This document shows positions 1 through 5,449 of a stretch of DNA of 6,106 bases, piece by piece. Below the pieces are notes generated by a model. The model was not told the DNA's origin. It was given only the letters and a program-made list of their open reading frames with translations, and did not search any database. The stretch's first letter is position 1. Every line of letters starts with the position of its first letter. The stretch covers positions 1 to 6,106 of the forward strand of contig DAOPYE010000124.1 in the NCBI GenBank assembly GCA_035352715.1. Reading direction: 5' to 3'. Source of the DNA: DAOPYE01 sp035352715 (GTDB lineage: Bacteria > Acidobacteriota > Holophagae > Holophagales > Holophagaceae). The translations under genes and the position numbers were made by a program.

Positions 1-56
1 ATCAGCGTGGAAAGCAGGAAATGGACTTGGTCTTCGAGTTTTTCGGGGCGAAGCAT
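1..56 (-). CDS. N-terminal fragment of an unidentified protein downstream of recO
   Basis: Only the first 18 codons are inside the window; the gene runs off the left edge. The visible residues read MLRPEKLEDQVHFLLSTL. The ATG at 56-54 is preceded by GAGGAA at 61-66 on the minus strand with a 4-base gap, a convincing ribosome binding site, and there is no in-frame stop. The gene is co-oriented with recO, and 82 bases separate its start from the recO stop, so it could be the next cistron of a recO operon or have its own promoter (see the TATAGT candidate at 75-80). The fragment is too short to assign a family. A soluble, amphipathic-helix-like start is all that can be said. Confidence 0.55.
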   Translation of the reverse strand, partial: MLRPEKLEDQVHFLLSTL

Positions 57-74
57 GGCGTTCCTCAGGAATCC

Positions 75-105
75 ACTATACCGGGCAGGGCTCCGCCCCG
101 GGTCA
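75..105 (-). promoter_or_regulatory. Candidate promoter for the gene at 1-56
   Basis: On the minus strand a TATAGT hexamer (75-80) matches five of six bases of the sigma-70 -10 consensus. The -35 side is poor: the nearest candidate is TGACCC at 100-105 with a long 19-base spacer. Transcription would start near position 68, leaving a very short leader before the ATG at 56. This is tentative; co-transcription with recO is an equally good explanation. Confidence 0.22.
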
Positions 106-138
106 TGGCGGGGTCACGATTGATCGTTGGCGCCCCCT

Positions 139-870
139 TCACAACATGCGCTGCAGCACCTCGTAGCTGCGAGCACCGTTCAGTTCGCGCAGCAAGCGAT
201 CCCGCAGTAGCAGGGTGATGCGGCGGGCGGTGTCGTCGCCTTCGGGATCCGGCGCGTTCTCCACGGGCAGGGTGCGAAGCAGCCGCAGATGCTCGCGGGC
301 CCCGGCAGGCAGGGCTTCTGCGGGATCCACCGGCGTGCAAGCCGCACAGCACCAGCCGTGATCGTCGCTCAACAGCACCAGGGGGGCGGCGTCATTCCCG
401 CACCGGCCGCAAAGCCGGGGATGGGGCAACAATCCGAGACAGTGCAGCAGCCAGTGTTCCGCATAGGCCAGGATGGCCATGGCGCGATCGGGGCTCTGCT
501 TGAGCGCCCGGGCACAAGCGGATAGCAGCCGGAACAGGCGCTCGTCTTCCACCCCTTCCCGTGCCACGCGATCAAAGACATCGGCCAGACAGGCGATGAC
601 GAGATTCGATTCGAGATGCCCCAGCACCAGGGGCGAATGCTGCAGCTCGCAGCGCGTGATCCGGCGCAACTCGACATGCTCCTTGCCAAAGAACGTGACG
701 CGCACCAGCCCAAGGGGCTCGAAGGCCGAGACCCACTTGGCCGCGGGCTTCTTGGCGCCTTTGGCGAGGCCCACCATCCGCTCGCCGTGTTCCGTCAGGA
801 ACGAGACGATCAATCCGCCCTCCTGGAAGGGCGTGGGGCGGAGCACGATGGCGGCGTGGGTGCGAAGCAT
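139..870 (-). CDS. recO: DNA repair and recombination protein RecO
   Basis: RecO loads RecA onto SSB-coated single-stranded DNA with RecR (RecFOR pathway) and anneals complementary strands; it acts in the cytoplasm. The 243-residue product has the usual family length. The N-terminus has the RecO opening (AIVLRPTPFQEGG, then LTEHGERMVGLAKGAKKP) of the OB fold, at about residues 1-80. An alpha-helical middle follows, carrying a C4 zinc ribbon with pairs C154/C157 and C175/C178. The ATG at 870 was chosen because it begins this conserved block. The frame stays open a further 867 bases upstream, but that part is antisense to the Spy-like gene and encodes nothing RecO-like. The ribosome binding site is weak (GGAAA at 874-878, close to the start). 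The gene is divergent from the Spy-like gene, and an unidentified gene follows it. Confidence 0.95.
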   Translation of the reverse strand: MLRTHAAIVLRPTPFQEGGLIVSFLTEHGERMVGLAKGAKKPAAKWVSAFEPLGLVRVTFFGKEHVELRRITRCELQHSPLVLGHLESNLVIACLADVFDRVAREGVEDERLFRLLSACARALKQSPDRAMAILAYAEHWLLHCLGLLPHPRLCGRCGNDAAPLVLLSDDHGWCCAACTPVDPAEALPAGAREHLRLLRTLPVENAPDPEGDDTARRITLLLRDRLLRELNGARSYEVLQRML

Positions 871-984
871 GGATTTCCAGTATTCCCCAAGCAGGGGATT
901 CACCGTGAAATAGACCTTCAACCCTCCGGAATTCCTGGGCTCTATAGCAGCAACGAGGGCAATCCCAGACCATAGGAGGCCATC
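871..984. other. Divergent intergenic region between recO and the Spy-like gene
   Basis: These 114 bases should hold both promoters, but neither is convincing. On the plus strand TATAGC (943-948) lies 19 bases after TTCAAC (918-923), a weak sigma-70 fit. A small hairpin (TCCCC, 884-888, pairing with GGGGA, 894-898, around a 5-base loop) falls in the recO leader. A GGAATTCC palindrome sits at 928-935. The strong AGGAGG at 974-979 belongs to the Spy-like gene. Confidence 0.3.
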
Positions 985-1593
985 ATGAACACCCTCTTTT
1001 CTCTCACCCGCATCGCACTGGTCATCGGCGCCAGCCTGGCACCGGCCCTGGCTCAAACCGCAGCCCCCCAGGCCAAAGGTGGCCCCCAGGAAGGCCCGCG
1101 TCCCCACCACATGCGCTTTGCTGGCAAAGATGAAGCCGCCCGGGATGAAGCGATGTCCAAGCGGCTGAAGCTGACCGAGACCCAGAAAAAGAGCCTTAAG
1201 GACATCCGCGCAAAGCAGGCGGAAGCCCTCAAGGCCAAGTTCACGGCCGCCCAGGAAGCCCAGAAGGCCTTCCACGAAGCGCTGGCAAAGCCGGAGACGA
1301 CGGACGACCAGCTCCGAACCTTGCACCAAAAAGCCGCCGACGCTCAATTCGAGATCCTGCGCGCCCACCGGGACACGCGCAACGCCATCCGCGCCCTGCT
1401 GACGCCGGAGCAGCGTGAGCAGTGGGCCCGCTTCGAGGGCTTCGAGATGGGACGCCGCATGGGCCATGGACCCGCGTTCGGTTCCGGCCACGCAGCCCCA
1501 TGCCATCCCATGGGTGGCTGGCGCGGGCCTGGGCCCCGCCCTGAGCGTCACGACGGCGGGCACCAGGCCGCTGCGCCGCAAACCGAGCGGTAA
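985..1593 (+). CDS. Spy/CpxP-like periplasmic protein with LTxxQ motifs
   Basis: A probable exported, helical protein of 202 residues. The start is well fixed: AGGAGG at 974-979 lies five bases before the ATG. Residues 1-23 form a Sec signal peptide with R9, a hydrophobic core and an ALA|Q cleavage site. Two LTxxQ motifs, LTETQ at 63-67 and LTPEQ at 139-143, bracket a Lys/Ala/Gln-rich amphipathic helical region. This is the signature of the Spy/CpxP family, whose members act as periplasmic chaperones or stress sensors and sometimes in metal resistance. The last 45 residues are low in predicted order and rich in Gly, Pro and His (H161, H169, H174, H189, H193, plus C173), with an HHM cluster near the mature N-terminus (41-43). 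A metal-binding role is possible but is inference. The transglutaminase gene follows 45 bases downstream, probably in one transcript. The exact family role (chaperone or metal sensor) cannot be told from sequence. Confidence 0.85.
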   Translation: MNTLFSLTRIALVIGASLAPALAQTAAPQAKGGPQEGPRPHHMRFAGKDEAARDEAMSKRLKLTETQKKSLKDIRAKQAEALKAKFTAAQEAQKAFHEALAKPETTDDQLRTLHQKAADAQFEILRAHRDTRNAIRALLTPEQREQWARFEGFEMGRRMGHGPAFGSGHAAPCHPMGGWRGPGPRPERHDGGHQAAAPQTER

Positions 1594-1629
1594 CCAATTT
1601 CGTTTCGGGAAACCGGTAGAGTGGGGGAC

Positions 1630-1641
1630 GGAGCTCGTATG
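1630..1641 (+). promoter_or_regulatory. Ribosome binding site deciding the transglutaminase start
   Basis: GGAG (1630-1633) lies five bases before the ATG at 1639. The in-frame GTG at 1621 has no comparable site upstream. Starting at 1639 also puts the Arg and hydrophobic core of the signal peptide at the usual distance from the N-terminus. Confidence 0.6.
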
Positions 1642-3420
1642 CGACCCGTCCCCCAACTTGTTCATGTCCTCCTGCTCGCCGTCAGCGTGTTCGTGCCAAC
1701 GCTCGCGCGAACCCAGGAAACCATTCGGTTCCGCCAATGGATGATGGGCGTGGAATCCGGCGGCATGGAGATCCAGAACAGCCGTAACGAGGGTTCGGAA
1801 CAGATCCGGACCCGTCAGTGGACGCGTCTGGAGCGCGCGCTGAGCCAGGATTCATCCACCGCCAAGGCCGTGATCGAACTGGGCGAAGAGGATACGGCGA
1901 CGCGAAGCCCCAATGGCGAGCTGACCTTCCGATGGAAGGCGACCCTATCGGACGAGCCCATGGAAGGCGTCGCCAACTGGAATCCGAAGGCTCCGGGAAA
2001 GCTGCGCGTGGCCCCCAAGCATGGCGAGGCGCGAGAGCTGGACGTCCCCGAAGGCGCGCTGCTGTGGCCCGGTGACACCGAGGCGCGGCTGCGCGAGGCC
2101 GCCCGCCAGCGCCAGGCGATCCGCCTGATCGAATTCGCCTTTTCGGAACAGCAATGGACGCGCCTGGAGGCGGATCTGGTGGGGATGGATCCCCTGCCGG
2201 GATTTCCGGATGCAATCCACTACAAAGGCCAGGATCGAACCAAGGGCATGGCCATGGACATCGATCTTTGGATTTCGCCCCGCCACGGCGAGATCAAGCG
2301 ACTGGCCCAACTCGCCGGCATCCCCCTGCTCATCCAGCGCGCAGAGCTTCCGGATCCCCGCATCTCCAACCAGGGCGGCCTTTTCGAACGGACCCTGGCC
2401 CAGCTGCCGCCCCATCCCTTCATGCTGTGGATGCCCGAAGCCACGCTGCGCTGGAATGGGAACCAGCGCCAGGAGCTTCCGGAGGATCCCCAGCAGACGC
2501 GGATCTCAGACGGCTGCTACCGCGTTCGCCGCGCCAGCTTGCCGGAAGGCCCCGAAGCGGAGGAACGCCCCATCAAGGGAAGCCCCAGCGCCGATGATGC
2601 GCCATTCCTGGCGTCCACCCCCCTGGTGCCCTTCCGGGATCCCGCCTTCGATGGCCTCCTGGCGCGCCTGAATGCGCCTGAAGGCGCCAGCCGTTGGGAA
2701 TTGGCGCAGCGCGTAACTCATTTCGTCTACGACTGGATCACCCAGAAGGACATGACGGTGGGATTCGCCTCGGCCTTGGAGGTGGCCCATCACGCCAAGG
2801 GCGACTGCACCGAGCACGGCGTTCTGGCCGTGGCGCTTCTGCGCCGCCTGGGCGTTCCAGCCCGGGGCGTCGTGGGATGGGTGGGGCTGGAGAACATGGT
2901 CGGCCTTCATTTCTGGGTCGAATTCAAAACCGGCGGCCGCTGGATTCCCATCGATCCGACCTTTGATCTCGCCCTGGCCTCCTCCCTGCGTCTGAAGATG
3001 GGCACCACGGATCTGGCGGATCTGGGCAGCCTGGGCTGGGATACGGCAACCCTGAGCCTCGTAAACGGGAACTGGCGTCCAGAAGGCGCCTGGACCAGCA
3101 ATCTTCGCCTCGAGGGAGACGGACTGATCGCCCCGGATGGCACGATTCTGAGGCTGCCGGGGGCCGCGTGGAAGCTTTCCGACGGCACCCTGCGCCTCGC
3201 CACCCCCGCCTGCGAACTGGAGGCGACCCTGCGCCCGGACGCGGCGCACCGCAGCGGCGCCCGCCTGCTCATGGGCGCACGAAGCGGAAGAAAAGGCTGG
3301 TTCGGCCCCAACCGCCAGCTTCACCTGGACGCCGGGGACGGCCGATGGCTGCTGTTCAGCGGCGTGAGCGAAAGCGAAGCCTTCCGCCTGCTGGATGACC
3401 TGGAGATCCGTCCGCGCTAA
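1639..3420 (+). CDS. Exported transglutaminase-like (papain-fold) cysteine enzyme
   Basis: This 593-residue protein has an N-terminal signal peptide: R2, a hydrophobic stretch over about residues 7-20, and likely cleavage just after TLA near residue 23. There are no other membrane segments, so it probably acts in the periplasm or envelope. Residues from about 30 to 330 look beta-rich and resemble the substrate-type or accessory region that often precedes this domain in bacterial exported transglutaminases. The core (about 355-450) has the full triad: C390 in GDCTEHG, H424 in LHFWVEF and D439 in IDPTFD. The order and spacing (34 then 15 residues) fit the transglutaminase-like superfamily, whose members are cross-linkers, amidases or peptidases; the substrate here is unknown. 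The C-terminal 120 residues form another beta-rich region I cannot assign. The gene lies 45 bases after the Spy-like gene, and its stop overlaps the stop of the converging 53-residue gene by four bases. Confidence 0.88.
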   Translation: MRPVPQLVHVLLLAVSVFVPTLARTQETIRFRQWMMGVESGGMEIQNSRNEGSEQIRTRQWTRLERALSQDSSTAKAVIELGEEDTATRSPNGELTFRWKATLSDEPMEGVANWNPKAPGKLRVAPKHGEARELDVPEGALLWPGDTEARLREAARQRQAIRLIEFAFSEQQWTRLEADLVGMDPLPGFPDAIHYKGQDRTKGMAMDIDLWISPRHGEIKRLAQLAGIPLLIQRAELPDPRISNQGGLFERTLAQLPPHPFMLWMPEATLRWNGNQRQELPEDPQQTRISDGCYRVRRASLPEGPEAEERPIKGSPSADDAPFLASTPLVPFRDPAFDGLLARLNAPEGASRWELAQRVTHFVYDWITQKDMTVGFASALEVAHHAKGDCTEHGVLAVALLRRLGVPARGVVGWVGLENMVGLHFWVEFKTGGRWIPIDPTFDLALASSLRLKMGTTDLADLGSLGWDTATLSLVNGNWRPEGAWTSNLRLEGDGLIAPDGTILRLPGAAWKLSDGTLRLATPACELEATLRPDAAHRSGARLLMGARSGRKGWFGPNRQLHLDAGDGRWLLFSGVSESEAFRLLDDLEIRPR

Positions 3421-3578
3421 TCCAGGTATTCCCGTTCCAGCCAGCGAACCGCGAAAAAGCCCAGAAGGCTGAAGACGCTGCTGAGGAACAGCGCGGTGAA
3501 GACGCCGACGAAATCGCCCAGCCACCAGCCGATCGAACCGCCGATGCTCATGCCGACCATATCCAGCAGGCGCTTCAT
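3417..3578 (-). CDS. Small glycine-rich membrane protein, 53 residues
   Basis: The product is small and almost wholly hydrophobic. After a basic start (MKRLLDMVG), residues 9-25 carry a glycine-zipper-like run (GMSIGGSIGWWLGDFVG). A second hydrophobic segment follows at about 27-44, and the tail is charged (RWLEREYLD). It could be one long helix or a tight two-helix hairpin in the inner membrane. The ATG at 3578 comes two bases after the TGA of the DUF6485-type gene. No strong Shine-Dalgarno is present (GGGG about six bases upstream), so translation is probably coupled to the upstream gene. Its TAG stop overlaps the TAA of the transglutaminase gene on the other strand. Similar short GG..GWWLG proteins are common as unnamed conserved hypotheticals; the function is unknown. 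Codon use and the clean membrane pattern favour a real gene. Confidence 0.75.
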   Translation of the reverse strand: MKRLLDMVGMSIGGSIGWWLGDFVGVFTALFLSSVFSLLGFFAVRWLEREYLD

Positions 3579-3580
3579 GT

Positions 3581-3787
3581 TCAGCCCCGGGCTTGGTTCT
3601 GTTCACGATCCCGACAAAAGGCCTGAAGGGAGCGGTCGTAGCTCCGCTCACCCGCAGGGCTGAAGAAGCACCCAGGTATTTCGTTCGAGCGGCGGTGGTA
3701 GGCCACGCATTCACAGCAATGACCATGCCTGGAGCAGGGGTAGGTGCAAGAGCAAGCCGCAGTGTTGGCGTTCTGTGCGCAAGCCAT
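3581..3787 (-). CDS. Cysteine-rich DUF6485-type protein, 68 residues
   Basis: The 68-residue product has nine cysteines (C3, C12, C14, C18, C24, C25, C27, C40, C58). The conserved-looking core reads CSCTYPCSRHGHCCECVAYH, followed by a IPGCFF motif and a YDRSLQAF segment. This matches my memory of the DUF6485 family, small cytoplasmic proteins of unknown function; the cysteines suggest zinc or another metal, which is inference. The ATG at 3787 was chosen over an upstream ATG at 3865 because GGAGG (3793-3797) lies five bases before it. The longer frame would also read straight through the pyk terminator. The gene is followed after two bases by the small membrane protein gene, making a likely two-gene unit. 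No signal peptide is seen. Confidence 0.85.
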   Translation of the reverse strand: MACAQNANTAACSCTYPCSRHGHCCECVAYHRRSNEIPGCFFSPAGERSYDRSLQAFCRDREQNQARG

Positions 3788-3801
3788 GAAGTCCTCCGAA
3801 C

Positions 3802-3814
3802 ACGCTTCAAGCGT
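3802..3814. repeat. Perfect 13-base palindrome upstream of the DUF6485-type gene
   Basis: ACGCTT-C-AAGCGT is a perfect dyad with six-base arms around one central base. It lies between the pyk terminator stem and the GGAGG of the cysteine-rich gene. It could be an operator or chance; the one-base centre means it would not form a good RNA hairpin on its own. Confidence 0.5.
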
Positions 3815-3819
3815 ACAAA

Positions 3820-3850
3820 GAAAAGGCGGAACGTGATGTTCCGCCTTTTC
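3820..3850 (-). terminator. Intrinsic terminator of pyruvate kinase
   Basis: A perfect 13-base-pair stem (3820-3832 with 3838-3850, core AAAAGGCGGAAC) closes on a five-base loop. On the minus strand it begins 19 bases after the pyk stop, and the 3' arm ends in a T-run (CCTTTTCTTTG). Because the stem has A-runs on its 5' side it could also work on the plus strand, where it would stop read-through towards pyk. Confidence 0.9.
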
Positions 3851-3869
3851 CAGAAATCGATTCAAGCCA

Positions 3870-5297
3870 TCAGTAGGTGACGACCTTCATCGTGTTCGTG
3901 GTGCCGGACTTCCACAGGGGCAGGCCCAGGGTCATGACGACCTTGTCGCCAGCCTGGATGCCGAAATCGCCCTTCAACTGCTCTTCGACGGAAGCCACCA
4001 TCGCGTCGCTGGACTCCACGCGGTTGATGAGCATGGAGGTGACGTTGCGCATCAGGCCCATGCGGCGGGCAACCACGGGATTGGTGGTCGCGGCGATGAC
4101 GGGCACGTTGGCGGACAGGCGGGAAACCATGCGGGCCACGCCACCGCCCTCGGTGAAGACGACGACGGCCTTGGCGCCGATCTCTTCGGCGGTGCGGCAG
4201 GCGGCGAAGGCGACGGAGACATCCGTCCGGCCGGTGATGGCGCTATCCAGGGAATCCGTCAGACGACCCATGCGGGGCTGGAAGTTGTCGTCGGCGTTTT
4301 CGGCAATGCGGTGCAGGTAGGTGACGGCGGCCACGGGGTTCTTGCCGGCGGCGCTCTCGGCGCTCAGCATCACGCCGTCCGTGCCATCCCAGATCGCATT
4401 GGCCACGTCGCTGGCTTCAGCGCGCGTGGGGGAGGCGTTCTCGATCATGCTCTCCAGCATCTGCGTGGCGGTGATGACCGGCTTCAAGGCCTGGCGGGTC
4501 TTCTTGATGATCATCTTCTGCAGGGCGGGAACCTTCTCGACGCCCAGTTCCACACCCAGATCGCCGCGGGCAACCATGATGCCGTAGGTCACCTTGATGA
4601 TGTCATCGAGGTTGTCCAGAGCCTGGGGATGCTCGATCTTGGCGATGATGGGCTGGCTGCCGCCGTGGCTCTTGATGACTTCCTGCAACGTCTCGACATC
4701 CGAGGCGCGGCGCACGAAGCTCTGCGCGAAGAGATCGACGCCGGCTTCAACGCCCCACTTGGCGTCTTCCAAATCCTTGGGGGTCAGGGGGTTGAAGATG
4801 ACATCCAGGCCGATGGGGTGGATGCCCTTGCGCTCCTTCAGCACGCCACCGATGACCACCTTCAGGGTCACCAGGCGCTCCTTGGCGTCGACCACTTCGA
4901 GCTTCAGCGCGCCATCGTCAATCAGCCAGGTCTGGCCGACGCGAGCACCCTGGAAGAGCTCGGGGTGAGGCAGAGGAGCTGACCAATCCAGCTTGCTGTC
5001 CTGGGGAGCCGCGTCGCCCACGGGATACAGGGCGCCGATGGAGCCCACGGCGATGTTGAAGGAAGGCTGGAACATGCCCAGGCGCCACTTGGGGCCCTGA
5101 AGATCCAGGAACACGGGGATCTTGCGGCCCAGTTCCTCGGAGATCCGGCGGATGCGCTCCAACGTGACGGCGCGCTCGTCGGCGCTGTTGTGGCTGGCGT
5201 TGATGCGGATCACGTCCGCCAGCTTCAGGATCTCACGCAGGCTTTCCTCGTTGTTCGAGGCGGGGCCCACCGTGATGACTAGCTTGGTCTTTCGCAT
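3870..5297 (-). CDS. pyk: Pyruvate kinase (lysine-type, probably K+-independent)
   Basis: Converts phosphoenolpyruvate and ADP to pyruvate and ATP in the last step of glycolysis, in the cytoplasm. The 475-residue length is typical. Visible motifs include RINASHN (31-37, nucleotide/PEP site), catalytic K220 in IIAKIEHPQ, metal ligands E222 and D246 (MVARGDLGVE), T278 in TATQMLESM, and PTRAE at 290-294. The C-terminal domain carries FTEGGG (381-386) and SGTTNT (464-469). The B domain lies at about 75-170. The motif after D65 is LQGPKWRL, not TKGPEIRT. Lys at that position, with Leu, Gln and a hydrophobic residue nearby, marks the K+-independent class and resembles alphaproteobacterial enzymes. 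SHN replaces the usual SHG. The start at 5297 has AAGGAG (5306-5311) eight bases upstream. The gene is divergent from a Fis-type regulator and ends in a strong terminator. Confidence 0.97.
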   Translation of the reverse strand: MRKTKLVITVGPASNNEESLREILKLADVIRINASHNSADERAVTLERIRRISEELGRKIPVFLDLQGPKWRLGMFQPSFNIAVGSIGALYPVGDAAPQDSKLDWSAPLPHPELFQGARVGQTWLIDDGALKLEVVDAKERLVTLKVVIGGVLKERKGIHPIGLDVIFNPLTPKDLEDAKWGVEAGVDLFAQSFVRRASDVETLQEVIKSHGGSQPIIAKIEHPQALDNLDDIIKVTYGIMVARGDLGVELGVEKVPALQKMIIKKTRQALKPVITATQMLESMIENASPTRAEASDVANAIWDGTDGVMLSAESAAGKNPVAAVTYLHRIAENADDNFQPRMGRLTDSLDSAITGRTDVSVAFAACRTAEEIGAKAVVVFTEGGGVARMVSRLSANVPVIAATTNPVVARRMGLMRNVTSMLINRVESSDAMVASVEEQLKGDFGIQAGDKVVMTLGLPLWKSGTTNTMKVVTY

Positions 5298-5323
5298 TAG
5301 CGTTTCTCCTTCAGAGGCGAAGC

Positions 5324-5354
5324 GTTTTCCGCCAGGTTTTCCGCAGTTTTATCC
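5324..5354. repeat. Direct repeats GTTTTCCGC in the pyk control region
   Basis: GTTTTCCGC occurs at 5324-5332 and again, identical, at 5336-5344 (12-base period). A degenerate third copy, GTTTTATCC, is at 5346-5354. Read in the pyk direction they are GGATAAAAC, GCGGAAAAC, GCGGAAAAC, within the leader or promoter 27-57 bases upstream of the start codon. The near-helical spacing suggests a possible protein-binding array; no known regulator motif was recognised. A poor -10-like GATAAA (5348-5353, minus) overlaps the third copy. Confidence 0.4.
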
Positions 5355-5357
5355 ACA
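5349..5357 (+). promoter_or_regulatory. Perfect DnaA-box 9-mer
   Basis: TTATCCACA matches the consensus high-affinity DnaA box exactly. It stands alone: I found no second box or AT-rich unwinding region nearby, so this is not an origin. It sits in the shared pyk/Fis-type control region and could be a regulatory DnaA site, or chance. Confidence 0.35.
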
Positions 5358-5387
5358 CCCAACGCAGATCTTCTCACAAAAACCCGC

Positions 5388-5417
5388 TTACGCTGACCGC
5401 GCCCTGAGTGCTACGTT
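5388..5417 (+). promoter_or_regulatory. Candidate promoter of the Fis-type gene
   Basis: TACGTT (5412-5417) fits the TAnnnT pattern of a -10 box and has TG two bases upstream (extended -10). TTACGC lies at 5388-5393 with an 18-base spacer. Transcription would begin near 5424, some 25 bases before the ATG. The match is modest. Confidence 0.3.
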
Positions 5418-5449
5418 GGTGGACCCGCAACCCATGAGGAGAACCCCCA

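Noticed and set aside
81..104. GC-rich dyad after recO (CCGGG...CCCGG) as a terminator
   Set aside because: The pairing is imperfect and no T-run follows on the minus strand.
1594..1638. Possible terminator between the Spy-like and transglutaminase genes (GTTTCGGGAAAC, near 1609-1620)
   Set aside because: The stem is only about four base pairs and is not followed by a T-run, so co-transcription is more likely.
871..1737. Long in-frame upstream extension of recO (open frame continuing to 1737)
   Set aside because: It lies antisense to the Spy-like gene, lacks RecO similarity, and the conserved RecO N-terminus begins exactly at the ATG at 870.
2506..3810. 434-codon open frame on the minus strand
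   Set aside because: It is antisense to the transglutaminase gene over most of its length and overlaps the two small genes in another frame. Its composition is that of a GC-rich shadow frame, with no recognisable domain.
3787..3865. Longer start for the cysteine-rich gene at 3865
   Set aside because: The extension would be translated through the pyk terminator hairpin and has no ribosome site, whereas GGAGG precedes the ATG at 3787 and the family core begins there.
4311..4982. 223-codon open frame on the plus strand within pyk
   Set aside because: It is antisense to conserved catalytic segments of pyruvate kinase; the His/Asp/Leu-rich product is a typical shadow.
5341..5360. Replication origin because of the DnaA box
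   Set aside because: There is a single box only, with no cluster, no AT-rich unwinding element and no dnaA/dnaN/gidA neighbours.
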